64,000 bases of DNA from UMGS2069 sp900557585 (GCA_902476355.1 CABSCS010000006.1:1-64000), one strand, 5' to 3'. Shown: positions 16,909-26,008, counted from the first letter of the stretch. A program made the numbers and translations. Notes: a model not told the origin generated them from the letters alone.

Positions 16909-16938
16909 GTAGCCCCTTTGGAGAAAAATGAAAAAATT

Positions 16939-17598
16939 ATGGAAAATTTAGGAAAGAATAAAACATATATAAGAGACTTTTTTGGAGCATATGGACGCAG
17001 TTTTGTTGGCGATGTGAAAAAGACATTGGGCGAAAACTGCACAATTATTGGAATTGAAAACTATCCAAGTTACGAATATTATAAAATTGAAACAGTTTGC
17101 CCATATGACCGCAACCTTTGTGTTTCAAAAAGAGCAAACGCATTTGTTGTTTCAGTTGAAAAAGGAATTTTTGCAGGAAGCACTTGTGTTGTTGAGCAAT
17201 GTTCAGGAATTGATAAGAGTACACATATTGCAGTAATTTCAAAAAGCGGAATTTTCAAATTCCCTGCATATGAGGGTCATTTGGACGATTTCGATATTGA
17301 CTTTTTGCTTGGCAACAAAGGAATTTGCAGTGCAATTTCAAACGAGATTGCGGTTTATGACATTACAAAGAAATATCAATATTTTGAGCACATGTGTGAC
17401 CAGTTGCCAGAGGCTTTTTGGCAAAACTATAACATGGTTCGAAATGTTCTTCAATCAATCGACTTTTCAACCTTCAAATATTTGGATGTTGCACATCCAG
17501 AAGTTATCGATGAAGACAAAGTGAAAAATAGTGTCCGCGAAAAGTTTTTACAATATGCAATAAAACACAATAAAGAGTTCGAAGAACTTGCAAAATAA
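16939..17598 (+). CDS. Hypothetical soluble protein
   Basis: A 219-residue protein with no recognised family. It is mixed alpha/beta, with no signal peptide or membrane segment, and Cys-rich for a cytosolic protein (CTIIG, CPYDRNLC, CVVEQC, GICSA, MCDQL). The middle, from ANAFVVSVEKGIFAGSTC onward, is beta-rich; the C-terminal 60 residues look helical. The start is uncertain: ATG 16939 is 15 nt from the nearest GGAG, while an in-frame TTG at 16918 is close to the predicted transcription start. It has its own promoter and terminator. Confidence 0.65.
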   Translation: MENLGKNKTYIRDFFGAYGRSFVGDVKKTLGENCTIIGIENYPSYEYYKIETVCPYDRNLCVSKRANAFVVSVEKGIFAGSTCVVEQCSGIDKSTHIAVISKSGIFKFPAYEGHLDDFDIDFLLGNKGICSAISNEIAVYDITKKYQYFEHMCDQLPEAFWQNYNMVRNVLQSIDFSTFKYLDVAHPEVIDEDKVKNSVREKFLQYAIKHNKEFEELAK

Positions 17599-17601
17599 AG
17601 C

Positions 17602-17632
17602 AAAGACCAGACTATATGTCTTGGTCTTTTTA
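17602..17632 (+). terminator. Rho-independent terminator
   Basis: Stem AAAGACCAGAC / GTCTTGGTCTTT with one bulge and a TATAT loop, then T-rich sequence. Confidence 0.75.
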
Positions 17633-17663
17633 TTATAAATAATAAAAAAGCAAATAAAATTGC

Positions 17664-17694
17664 TTGACACAAACGGGGATTTTGGTGATATCAT
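17664..17694 (+). promoter_or_regulatory. Promoter of the second beta-helix/BspA gene
   Basis: TTGACA (17664-17669) and the extended -10 TGATATCAT (17686-17694), with a long 19-nt spacer. The block TGGTGATATCAT is also in the promoter at 16880-16908. Confidence 0.5.
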
Positions 17695-17774
17695 TAGAAA
17701 TGATAAAATAGATAATTGTATCGAATAATATTTATAAGAAAAAGAGAAATTTATTATTTCAAGGTGTATAAAAA

Positions 17775-18968
17775 ATGAAAAAATTCCGTCATGTTATATT
17801 TTCAGTTTTAGTTGCTGTAGCATCGATTGCATTGTCTCTTGGCTTTGTTCTTGGTGGACAAAAGCAAAGTGCTTTTGCGGCAAATGGTGGCGCTTTTTAT
17901 GTTGGAAGCGGTTCAACTTTAACACTTGAGGGAAAGAAAAACATTTCTGGTTTTTCAGCAACCAATGGTGGTGGAGTGATGATTGCTGGTGGAACAATGG
18001 AAATGCTTGGTGGCGATGTTTTCGGAAATACTGCTGAAAACCATGGTGGAGGCATTACGGTAAACAATACTGGAACACTTACAATTTCTGCTGGTGCAAT
18101 TTCAGAGAATGAGGCGGGAAAGCGTGGTGGTGGAATTTGTTCAAGCGGAACAACAACAATTTCTGGCGGAACCATTTCTTCAAACAAAGCAGACCTTGGC
18201 GGGGGCATTGCTGTTGTGAGAAACGTTACAACCATAAATGACATCAACATTACAGGAAACACGGCAACCAGCAATGGCGGGGCAATGTGGGTTTATGGCG
18301 GTGAAGTTGTCATTAAAGATGGCTCTTTCTCTGGAAATAGCGCATCACTTGGTGGTGGAATCTATGTTTCTTCAGGTGCAACTGTAACAATCAGCAAAAT
18401 TGCACTTACGCACAATACCGCAAGCACCAGAGGTGGAGCAATTTATGTTGAAGAAAATGGAACACTTACTTTGAATGCTGGTACAATTGTTGATAATGCT
18501 GGGGCAAATGCAGTCTATGTTCTTGGAAACTTTACAATGAATGGCGGACTTATTGGAAGCAACAGCACAAACAATGTGCTTAATACTGACATATATTGTG
18601 CAGACACAGCAACCGTTGAACTTAATAATGGACGAGTTCTTGGCGGAATAATTGCTCATGGGGTTTTGAAAATTAGTCGTGATTTCATTTGTGAAGCCGG
18701 CTATGGAATTGGAAGTGATGGAACAATTGTTATCACTGACTATAACGGAACAATTGATGATGAATATAAAATTTATGTTGGTTCAAATCGTACGGGATCA
18801 ATTATAACTCTTGAAGGTTCTTCAACTGAGCCAGATTTGTCAAAGTTTAAAGTTTCGGGTTTTGATGAGGATAAATATCAACTTTCAACATCAAGAAATG
18901 CAAGTGGAAACTGGGTTATTTCAATTGTTGAAAAAGTTGCAACATTTTCAAACACTTGGAAATCATAA
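17775..18968 (+). CDS. Secreted beta-helix (polymorphic-repeat) surface protein, N-terminal half, ends at internal TAA
   Basis: 397 residues starting with a classical signal peptide (MKKFRH..., hydrophobic core, predicted cleavage after SAFAA). The body is a right-handed beta-helix built of polymorphic-membrane-protein-like repeats: NTAENHGGGI, NEAGKRGGGI, NKADLGGGI, NTATSNGGAM, NSASLGGGI and NTASTRGGAI. The end (SSTEPDLSKFKVSGFD, ASGNWVISIVE) is homologous to the linker in the gene at 2-1012. The frame stops at TAA 18966-18968 within a WKSxL motif; the matching linker positions are Gln (WKTQV) in the gene at 2-1012 and Met (WQAMI) in the second module here. The same frame resumes at once in 18981-21203, so this is probably one broken gene. 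Confidence 0.8.
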   Translation: MKKFRHVIFSVLVAVASIALSLGFVLGGQKQSAFAANGGAFYVGSGSTLTLEGKKNISGFSATNGGGVMIAGGTMEMLGGDVFGNTAENHGGGITVNNTGTLTISAGAISENEAGKRGGGICSSGTTTISGGTISSNKADLGGGIAVVRNVTTINDINITGNTATSNGGAMWVYGGEVVIKDGSFSGNSASLGGGIYVSSGATVTISKIALTHNTASTRGGAIYVEENGTLTLNAGTIVDNAGANAVYVLGNFTMNGGLIGSNSTNNVLNTDIYCADTATVELNNGRVLGGIIAHGVLKISRDFICEAGYGIGSDGTIVITDYNGTIDDEYKIYVGSNRTGSIITLEGSSTEPDLSKFKVSGFDEDKYQLSTSRNASGNWVISIVEKVATFSNTWKS

Positions 18969-18980
18969 CTTATTTCTCTT

Positions 18981-21203
18981 ATGAGTGTCCAATATGTTGA
19001 TCAAACATTAAAAAGCATCACTATTGAAAAAACTGCTCCAACTGGTTACACAAAAATAGGTAAACTTGCCTGTGGAATTGATATTTACAATGACAGCACA
19101 GGAGCCTCTCTTTCTTTTGTTTTTCCAGGAACAATTTATGCTCCAGAAAATTGCACCGAATTGTTTGCTTCCTTGAAAGTGAAAAATCTTTATTTATACA
19201 ATTTTGACACTTCAAACACAACAACTGCTGATTATATGTTTCATTCTTCTGACTATCTTGAGAATATAGATATGAGTTCTTGTGATTTTTCTCAAGTACA
19301 ACATGCGGCATCAGCGTTTGATTTTAACGCTTCTGGAATAAAGAAAATTAAAACACCAATCAATTGCAGTATTTCGGTTTATTTGCCAACTTCTGTGACA
19401 TTATATAACCAAAGCACTGGTTTGGCGATTACAAGTTTTACAACCGGCTCAGCAAGTATGACAATTGTTTCAAGTTTAACGGGAAATATTTACCTTTCAA
19501 ACAACTGGCAGGCGATGATTCAAAATTCAACCTATATGACAACAACTATTGATCCAACATTAATTTATACAATTGATATTGCATCAACTGCACCTTCAGG
19601 CGGTACTTTGGCGGGAACTTTGCCATATGGTGTGCGCATATATTATAAGATGATGTCGAGCACTTATTACAGAATTGCGTTTGTTTCTGCAAGTGTGATT
19701 CATGCTCCAGAAGATTCGTCTTCTTTGTTTGCGTCACTCAAAATGTTGTCGTCAATCAATTTTGACAACTTTGACACAAGCAATGCTGTTTATATGAATA
19801 ATATGTTTTTTAAATGTTCGGCGCTCACATCATTAGACTTGTCTGCTTTTAACACCTCAAATGCGAAAACAATGTATAGAATGTTTGGGGCGTGCACATC
19901 GCTTTCATCAATCACATTTGGTAATAATTGGAATACAAGCAAAGTTGAAGATTTTGGTATAATGTTTTCTGGTTGCATTTTTCAAGAACTTGATTTGAGT
20001 AAGTTTGACACTTCAAGCGCAAAAAATCTTCGAGGAATGTTGATGAATTTAAAACAATTGAAAAGCATAGATTTGTCATCTTTTAATACTTCAAATGTTA
20101 CAAGCATGGAAAATTTGTTTTATGATTCTTGGCTTCTTGAATCAATCACTTTTGGTAACAATTTTGACACTAGCAAGGTGACTAATATGCAAGCAATGTT
20201 TAATAATTGCCAAAGTTTGAAAGAACTTGATTTGTCGTTTTTTAACACATATAATGTGACAACGATGGCAAGCATGTTTTGTGATTGTAAGGGTATGTTG
20301 AAACTCAATTTAAGCAGTTTTGACATGACGTATGTTACAGATGCGACAGACATGTTTGGTTTTGAGGCTTTGCTTGAATTGCAAACACCAAAAAATTCCG
20401 CAACAGTAATCACAATCACGACAAACACAACATTGGAAAACAATGGAACAGTTGTCACTGCAGTTCCTGCAACTGCAACAGAAAGTTACACTTTTGTTGC
20501 AACAAACTCATTAGAGATTAACGCCACAAGTTTTAAAAATTTTATTATTGATAGTTATTCAATTGAGTATTTTATCGAAATGACAGAAATTGCTTTCGAA
20601 TATGCAATGATAGATCCTTGGCTAAACGAATATAATCATGTGTATACGCTTTCAAACGGTGTTAAAGTTTATAAAGATGATGCATATAAAATCAGGATTG
20701 TGTACAATGGACAAATTAAGACTGCCGAGGACATTACAAGTATGTTTCAAGATTTGACTAAACTTGAAAAAGCATCCTTCAACAACTTTGACACTTCAAA
20801 CACTGTAATAATGACCACTATGTTTTATAATTGCACTTCAATGAAATATCTTGATTTGAGTAATTTTGATATGTTGAAAACAACAAATACGGATGGAATG
20901 CTTGAGATGAACTCAGACCTGGAGATTTTAAAGACTCCAAAAGCAATGGTTATGGGCAGGACTGTTAGTTTTGTTGTTAACACTACAATGTATAGTCCGA
21001 GCGGAAGGGTAAGAACTTCTTTTGGATATAGCGCAAATGGAAGTCTTACTTTTACTAGCACAAATCCAAATGGATTCATTGCTAACAATGCACTAAAAAA
21101 CAACACCAAAGTTTTGGTTGAATTGATTGGTTCACTTTCTTTGGTTTGTGTAAGTGCAATTTCATATTCTGGACTTGTTGTAAAGAAAAGAAAAATAAAA
21201 TAA
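18981..21203 (+). CDS. BspA-like repeat protein with C-terminal membrane anchor, downstream half of interrupted gene
   Basis: 740 residues in the same frame as 17775-18968, beginning 12 nt after its TAA. No Shine-Dalgarno precedes the ATG at 18981, so it would need readthrough or reinitiation. It contains three modules, each with a spacer (PTGYTKIG, PSGGTLAG and related) followed by irregular BspA/DUF285 repeats (MFxxCxxLxxLDLSxFDTSN). The C-terminus has a ~22-residue hydrophobic helix followed by VVKKRKIK, a membrane anchor and stop-transfer without any LPXTG. The intact product would be a ~1,140-residue cell-surface protein. Confidence 0.75.
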   Translation: MSVQYVDQTLKSITIEKTAPTGYTKIGKLACGIDIYNDSTGASLSFVFPGTIYAPENCTELFASLKVKNLYLYNFDTSNTTTADYMFHSSDYLENIDMSSCDFSQVQHAASAFDFNASGIKKIKTPINCSISVYLPTSVTLYNQSTGLAITSFTTGSASMTIVSSLTGNIYLSNNWQAMIQNSTYMTTTIDPTLIYTIDIASTAPSGGTLAGTLPYGVRIYYKMMSSTYYRIAFVSASVIHAPEDSSSLFASLKMLSSINFDNFDTSNAVYMNNMFFKCSALTSLDLSAFNTSNAKTMYRMFGACTSLSSITFGNNWNTSKVEDFGIMFSGCIFQELDLSKFDTSSAKNLRGMLMNLKQLKSIDLSSFNTSNVTSMENLFYDSWLLESITFGNNFDTSKVTNMQAMFNNCQSLKELDLSFFNTYNVTTMASMFCDCKGMLKLNLSSFDMTYVTDATDMFGFEALLELQTPKNSATVITITTNTTLENNGTVVTAVPATATESYTFVATNSLEINATSFKNFIIDSYSIEYFIEMTEIAFEYAMIDPWLNEYNHVYTLSNGVKVYKDDAYKIRIVYNGQIKTAEDITSMFQDLTKLEKASFNNFDTSNTVIMTTMFYNCTSMKYLDLSNFDMLKTTNTDGMLEMNSDLEILKTPKAMVMGRTVSFVVNTTMYSPSGRVRTSFGYSANGSLTFTSTNPNGFIANNALKNNTKVLVELIGSLSLVCVSAISYSGLVVKKRKIK

Positions 21204-21206
21204 ATA

Positions 21207-21241
21207 AAAAAAACACTTCACGAGTTGTGAAGTGTTTTTTA
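21207..21241. terminator. Bidirectional terminator between BspA-like gene and enolase
   Basis: Stem AAAAACACTTCAC / GTGAAGTGTTTTT (21209-21221, 21227-21239) with a GAGTT loop. Confidence 0.85.
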
Positions 21242-21335
21242 GTTTGCTGACTTTTAGATGTTTTTAACAACCTTTGGGGGTTGTGTTTCATCTTTTTGGT
21301 TTGCAATTTTTTGTGTTTTCTTGGGTGGGGAAGTA

Positions 21336-22652
21336 TTATTTGTTTCTGATGTTGAAGAAAGACTTCATTCCAAGATATTTTGCACTGCTTCCAAGTTCTT
21401 CTTCAATGCGGAGAAGTTGGTTGTATTTTGCAACACGGTCGGTTCTTGAAGGCGCACCAGTTTTGATTTGACCAGCATTAAGTGCAACAGAAAGGTCTGC
21501 AATTGTTGTGTCTTCTGTTTCACCACTGCGGTGTGATACAACTGCTGTGTATCCTGCGCGGTTTGCCATTTGGATTGCCTCAAGAGTTTCGGTCAAAGTT
21601 CCGATTTGGTTGAGTTTAATGAGAATTGAGTTTGAAACACCAAGTTCAATTCCTTTTTCAAGGCGTTCAGTGTTTGTAACGAACAAGTCGTCACCAACCA
21701 GTTGAATTTTCTTTCCGAGTTTTTCGGTCAAGAGTTTCCAACCTTCCCAGTCTTCTTCTGCAAGAGCGTCTTCAAGGGTTACAATTGGATATTTGTTTGC
21801 CATTTCAACCCAGAAGTCAACCATTTGTTCTCTTGTGAAGAATTGTTTTGATTTCCAGAAATAGTAGCCATCCTTGCCAATTTTTTGTGCTTCGTCATAC
21901 ATTTCAGTTGCCGCAGCATCAACGCCAAGGCGGAAGTCTTTTCCTGGTTTGTATCCTGCTTTTTCAATTGCTTCAACAATGTTGATGAATGCTTCTTCAT
22001 CGCTTGCAAAGTTTGGAGCAAATCCACCTTCATCACCAACAGCGGTGCTGAAACCTTTGCCTTTCAAAACAGATTTAAGGTTGTGGAACACTTCTGCGCA
22101 CATTTTGAGTGCTTCTTTAAAAGAGTGTGCTCCAACTGGCATGATCATGAACTCTTGAATGTTTACAGAGTTGTCGGCATGTTTTCCACCATTGATGATG
22201 TTCATCATTGGAACTGGAAGAGTGCATGCGTTCACGCCACCAATATAGTTATAAAGTGGAAGATTTACACATTCGGCTGCTGCTCTTGCACAAGCAAGTG
22301 AAACACCCAAAATTGCGTTTGCACCAAGACGACCTTTGTTTTTTGTTCCGTCAAGAGCAATCATTGTGTGGTCAATCTTGATTTGGTCAAGAACGTTCAT
22401 TCCAACAATTTTGTCGGCAATTTCAGTGTTAACGTTTTCAACTGCTTTTTCAACGCTCTTTCCAAGATAGTTTTTTTTGTCTCCGTCACGAAGTTCAACT
22501 GCTTCAAATGCACCAGTTGATGCACCACTTGGAACACAAGCGCGACCAACAATGCAATCATCAACAACAACTTCAACTTCAACAGTTGGGTTTCCACGGC
22601 TGTCAAGAATTTGACGAGCGTGTATATCGGTAATTTCGAAATAGTTTTTCAT
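21336..22652 (-). CDS. eno: Enolase (phosphopyruvate hydratase)
   Basis: Glycolytic enolase, converting 2-phosphoglycerate to phosphoenolpyruvate. The 438-residue length is standard. Signature blocks are ARQILDSRGNPTVEVEV, VPSGASTGAFEAVELRD, GDEGGFAPN, the metal ligands in VTLEDALAEEDWEGW and VGDDLFVTN, the LIKLNQIGTLTET motif and SHRSGETEDTTIADL. The start at 22652 has AAAGGAG 8-9 nt upstream; a longer in-frame extension upstream is not conserved and crosses the promoter. Monocistronic and divergent from yigZ. Confidence 0.97.
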   Translation of the reverse strand: MKNYFEITDIHARQILDSRGNPTVEVEVVVDDCIVGRACVPSGASTGAFEAVELRDGDKKNYLGKSVEKAVENVNTEIADKIVGMNVLDQIKIDHTMIALDGTKNKGRLGANAILGVSLACARAAAECVNLPLYNYIGGVNACTLPVPMMNIINGGKHADNSVNIQEFMIMPVGAHSFKEALKMCAEVFHNLKSVLKGKGFSTAVGDEGGFAPNFASDEEAFINIVEAIEKAGYKPGKDFRLGVDAAATEMYDEAQKIGKDGYYFWKSKQFFTREQMVDFWVEMANKYPIVTLEDALAEEDWEGWKLLTEKLGKKIQLVGDDLFVTNTERLEKGIELGVSNSILIKLNQIGTLTETLEAIQMANRAGYTAVVSHRSGETEDTTIADLSVALNAGQIKTGAPSRTDRVAKYNQLLRIEEELGSSAKYLGMKSFFNIRNK

Positions 22653-22680
22653 ATATGTCTCCTTTAAAAGTGATAAATCA

Positions 22681-22709
22681 ATTTTAACATTTGTTGTAAG
22701 AAAAGTAAA
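22681..22709 (-). promoter_or_regulatory. Enolase promoter
   Basis: On the minus strand, TTTACT (22709-22704), a 17-nt spacer ending in TGT, then TAAAAT (22686-22681): an extended -10. Confidence 0.6.
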
Positions 22710-22728
22710 ACTTTTGTGAATTATTATT

Positions 22729-22756
22729 TTGATTTTATGCAACTTTATGGTAAAAT
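22729..22756 (+). promoter_or_regulatory. Promoter of the yigZ-recX pair
   Basis: TTGATT (22729-22734), a 16-nt spacer ending in TGG, then TAAAAT (22751-22756). It lies only ~20 bp from the divergent enolase promoter. Confidence 0.6.
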
Positions 22757-22778
22757 GATAGAGGATGGAGATAAAATA

Positions 22779-23420
22779 ATGGCAAATGCACCTTATATTG
22801 TAATTTCAGATATATCAATGGTTGAAACAACTGTAAACAAGTCAAGATTTGTTGCGGTTGCTTTTCCTGTGCAAAACATGGATCAAGTGAAAGAGTGTTT
22901 GGCAAGCCTTAAAAAAAGCAACAAAGGGGCAGCGCACATTCCATATGCCTATTTGCTTGGTGAAAACTTTGACACTGCAAGAAACAGTGATGATGGCGAA
23001 CCTTCTGGAAGCGCAGGGGCACCAATCTATCAAGCAATCAAAGAAAGAAACCTTACAAATGTGCTTGTTGCGGTTGTAAGATTTTTTGGCGGAGTTGAAC
23101 TTGGAAAGGCTCGTCTTTCAAGAGTTTTTTATAGCGCCGCAAGCAATGCTCTTATGAATGCAAAGAAAAGCAAAATGGTTTATTGTGGAATTTTTGAAAT
23201 GATTGTAAGTTACAGTGACTATGCCGCCCTTGGAAAAGCTCTTACAGAAAAAGGATTTCCTATCATTGAAAAGAACTATAACGAATCGCTTCCAATGATC
23301 AAATGTGCAATTCCTGCCGACACCGCAGAAAAAGTTATTGGTGACATTCGAAGCAAAATGAAAGATAGTGCAAAAATTACAAAAATTGCAAACGAATATT
23401 ATCGTTTTGCGCACGTGTAA
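22779..23420 (+). CDS. yigZ: YigZ/IMPACT (UPF0029) family protein
   Basis: A 213-residue protein of the YigZ/IMPACT family. The core motifs SDDGEPSGSAGAPI and VVRFFGGVELGKARL are typical (family SDDGEPxGTAGxPI and RYFGGIxLGxGGL), followed by the C-terminal ferredoxin-like DUF1949-type domain. In eukaryotes IMPACT regulates GCN2; the bacterial role is unclear. The start at 22779 has GGAG upstream; an in-frame ATG 63 nt earlier lies across the promoter. The recX start follows after 2 nt. Confidence 0.87.
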   Translation: MANAPYIVISDISMVETTVNKSRFVAVAFPVQNMDQVKECLASLKKSNKGAAHIPYAYLLGENFDTARNSDDGEPSGSAGAPIYQAIKERNLTNVLVAVVRFFGGVELGKARLSRVFYSAASNALMNAKKSKMVYCGIFEMIVSYSDYAALGKALTEKGFPIIEKNYNESLPMIKCAIPADTAEKVIGDIRSKMKDSAKITKIANEYYRFAHV

Positions 23421-23422
23421 AA

Positions 23423-24040
23423 ATGATAATCACAGAAATAACAGCACAGAAAAAACGCAAAAATCGTTGCAATTTATATGTTGATGGTGAATTTTTCAGC
23501 GGTTTAGACCAAATTGCTGTGTTCAAGACGGGTTTAAAGGTTGGAAAAGAGGTTTCAAAAGAAGAACTTGAAGAGGTTGTTTTTGAAAGCGAAAAAAGTT
23601 CAGCATTTGAAAAAATTGCAAATTTGGTGTCAAAACAGATGTATTCAGAGCGAGATTTACGAAATAAACTGAAAAACTATGGCTATGCAGACGCTCCAAT
23701 TGGTGGTGCAATTGCTCTTGCAAAAGAATATAAATATATTTCAGACAAAGAATATGCTCGCGCTTTGGTTGAATCTAAACCATTAAAAAGCCGTTTAGAA
23801 CTGAAAAATGCACTTTTTCAGAAGGGAATTTGTTCTTCTTTTGCGGAAAATGCACTTTTGGCAGTTTCAGAAGAAGACGAACTTAAAAGAGCCGAGGTTC
23901 TTGCAGAAAAATATCTAAAAAACAAAGAAAAAGACCAAAAAACTTTTGCCTCGCTTTATAACTTTTTGCTCCGCAAAGGCTTTTCATCGTCACAGATAAA
24001 GAAAATCCTTGCAAAATATAAATTTGAATATGATGAATAG
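23423..24040 (+). CDS. recX: RecX-like regulator of RecA
   Basis: A 205-residue protein of the RecX family, which binds RecA filaments and limits recombination. The N-terminal ITAQKKRKNRCNLYVDGEF matches the bacillary RecX start. Three-helix tandem repeats follow, recognisable by SERDLRNKLKNYGY, ISDKEYARALVE and RKGFSSSQIKKIL. Length is within the family range. It is co-transcribed with yigZ (2-nt gap) and followed by a terminator. Confidence 0.85.
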   Translation: MIITEITAQKKRKNRCNLYVDGEFFSGLDQIAVFKTGLKVGKEVSKEELEEVVFESEKSSAFEKIANLVSKQMYSERDLRNKLKNYGYADAPIGGAIALAKEYKYISDKEYARALVESKPLKSRLELKNALFQKGICSSFAENALLAVSEEDELKRAEVLAEKYLKNKEKDQKTFASLYNFLLRKGFSSSQIKKILAKYKFEYDE

Positions 24041-24077
24041 TGTTTCTTTATTTTTTTTAAAGAAACATTTTTTTTCG
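24041..24077 (+). terminator. Rho-independent terminator after recX
   Basis: Stem TGTTTCTTT / AAAGAAACA (24041-24049, 24059-24067), then eight T. Confidence 0.8.
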
Positions 24078-24132
24078 CAAAAATGGTGCAAAAAAAGTGT
24101 AAAAATAGGGGTAAAAATGTGAAAATTGGGTA

Positions 24133-24161
24133 TTGACAACCATATGGCTGTGTGGTAAAAT
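24133..24161 (+). promoter_or_regulatory. Strong promoter of first coiled-coil membrane protein
   Basis: TTGACA (24133-24138), a 17-nt spacer ending in TGG, then TAAAAT (24156-24161). The block TGGTAAAATATATTCACA is nearly identical at the paralog's promoter. Confidence 0.85.
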
Positions 24162-24223
24162 ATATTCACAAAATATGGATATGTATGTAATGCCAATTTG
24201 GCGTGAGGGAGGAAATAATACAT

Positions 24224-26008
24224 ATGGCAAACAAGAAAGAAAACAAAATTGTTCTTTTGAATAATGCAACACTTACTTATAATGGAGAAGTTTTAACCGA
24301 AGAAACAATTAAAAATGTTCCAACAGAAGCATTAACTCAATTTTTTGTTGGTCACTTTGCTAAAAACTATCCTTTTGGTGACATTGTTTGGGCAATCGGA
24401 AAAGAACTCAAATCAAGAATTGCTCAACCAAAAACACAAGCAGTTGGAATTGAACTTGCTTCTCTTGCAACAAGTGAACAAGCAGAAGACATTGTAAATG
24501 GTCTTAACCCATATAAAGAAGATGGTACAAGAACCTATAATCTTGACGAATGCGTTAAAAGTGCAGAAGACATTGCAAATGCTGAAAAACTTAGATATTC
24601 TGTAAATTTGGCTTGCCTTGAACTTGTAAACGCTAGAATGCAAGCAGAAAAAGACAAAGCAAAAATTGCTGAACTTGAAGCAGAAAGAGAACAACTTTCA
24701 AAAGAAATTGCAAACAGAGACGAGCAACACAATGTTGTTGTAAACAATCAACAAAAACCTAAAAAGAAAACAAAAAAGACAGTGATGATTTTTGCTGCAA
24801 TAACTTTGGGTGTTGCGCTTTTGGCAACCTCTCTTGGATTAAATATTGCCCAAGGAGTTGCAAATAGAGATCTCAGAGGAAATATTGCATCAATTTATGC
24901 GGAAAATGAAAGCAAAGATCAAACAATTGCGGAGCAACAAGCATTTATCAACTCTATTAAAGGCCTTGCTGAAAGACTTGGCTATCAAGAAGGCATGAAA
25001 GATGAAAACGGAAACGTTATCACCGTTCAAGTTTTCCTTGAAAGAAAAGCAAGTCAAGATGAAGCATCTTTGAAACAAGAAATTGCCGACATGAAACAAA
25101 CACTTCGTGGTCTTGGTTATGAAGTTGATGACGGAAAAACTCTTTCAGGAATTGTTAAAGATGTTTATGATGCTTTCCAAGAAGACAAGAAAAATTCAAT
25201 TGCAAACGAAGTTATGAGTTCATATCTCCATTTTGCAAACCTTCTTGAAGATCTTGGAATCAACCCAGAAGAACTTGTTGATGAAAATGGAAATCTTGAC
25301 ACAAGCAAATTTGATAAAGATGTTTCAGCAATTGTTAAAGGTGCTCTTAACAATGCAAATCATTTGAAACAAATTCAAGACAAAATTGATGCATCATTCA
25401 AAGCACTTGGCGTTACAAAGACCAATGAAAATGGTGAAACAGTTTATAAATCTGCAACCGACTATGCAAACTATGCTGATGCTATCACAGACATTGAAAA
25501 TGCATATAGCGAAAAATATGAACAACTCAAAGATTCAGTTGCAAAATCAATCGACAATGCATTTGCTGTAACTGGAATTAAAAAAGCAGACGGAACTGTA
25601 TATTCTTCAAGAGATTTCGAAACACTTGAAAAAGCAATTGACAAATTGGCTGAAGAAAGTGATGAAAAATTCCAAGGATATATTGATTTGATTGATGAAA
25701 AGAATGATAAAATTGATGAACTTGAAGTTAAATTTGGAGAGACAAGAGACTTGCTCGATAAAGCATATGCCGAGATTGACAGCCTCAATAATAAAATAGA
25801 AAATCTAAATCAAAAAATCAAAGATCAAGAAAAATCGAACGAAGATCAAAACAATTCAGGAAAAGAAGACAATGGCGGAAAAGTTGGCCCTGTTGCTGGT
25901 GAAGATAAAGACCAAGACAACACTGGTGGTTCACCTCGTCCAGGTCAAAGAGAAGACGGCAACGACAGTTCAAACGACTATGACAATTCCGATGAAAACT
26001 CTCTTTAA
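24224..26008 (+). CDS. Single-pass coiled-coil membrane protein A, unknown family
   Basis: A 594-residue protein, family not recognised. There is no N-terminal signal. An N-terminal cytoplasmic part (~1-185) ends in a coiled coil (about residues 140-175, AELEAEREQLSKEIANRDEQ). A basic KPKKKTKKT stretch precedes one membrane helix (about 190-212). The ~380-residue remainder is predicted outside: acidic, helical, with heptad-like segments and a long terminal coiled coil (about 490-555). It ends in a Gly/Asp-rich tail, PVAGEDKDQDN followed by RPGQREDGND. This architecture and tail recur in the next gene (26306). The start at 24224 is chosen for the GGGAGGA ribosome site; an upstream GTG in frame lies within that site. 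Confidence 0.85.
   Translation: MANKKENKIVLLNNATLTYNGEVLTEETIKNVPTEALTQFFVGHFAKNYPFGDIVWAIGKELKSRIAQPKTQAVGIELASLATSEQAEDIVNGLNPYKEDGTRTYNLDECVKSAEDIANAEKLRYSVNLACLELVNARMQAEKDKAKIAELEAEREQLSKEIANRDEQHNVVVNNQQKPKKKTKKTVMIFAAITLGVALLATSLGLNIAQGVANRDLRGNIASIYAENESKDQTIAEQQAFINSIKGLAERLGYQEGMKDENGNVITVQVFLERKASQDEASLKQEIADMKQTLRGLGYEVDDGKTLSGIVKDVYDAFQEDKKNSIANEVMSSYLHFANLLEDLGINPEELVDENGNLDTSKFDKDVSAIVKGALNNANHLKQIQDKIDASFKALGVTKTNENGETVYKSATDYANYADAITDIENAYSEKYEQLKDSVAKSIDNAFAVTGIKKADGTVYSSRDFETLEKAIDKLAEESDEKFQGYIDLIDEKNDKIDELEVKFGETRDLLDKAYAEIDSLNNKIENLNQKIKDQEKSNEDQNNSGKEDNGGKVGPVAGEDKDQDNTGGSPRPGQREDGNDSSNDYDNSDENSL

Larger units (their letters stand above)
16494..16938. other. 445-nt region after tRNA-Asn
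   Basis: Holds the two terminator copies (16499-16528, 16686-16712), a 12-nt inverted copy of the tRNA T-arm (GAGTAGGATTTG, 16536-16547), and the promoter of the next gene (16880-16908). No coding frame in between is convincing; a small RNA is possible but unsupported. Confidence 0.5.

Noticed and set aside
17775..18968. Autotransporter or chlamydial Pmp identity
   Set aside because: The GGG(I/A) repeats are Pmp-like, but there is no outer-membrane beta-barrel domain and the organism is Gram-positive; the similarity reflects a shared beta-helix repeat.
21060..21203. LPXTG-type sortase signal at the end of the second BspA-like gene
   Set aside because: A hydrophobic helix and basic tail are present, but no LPXTG-like motif precedes them; called a membrane anchor instead.
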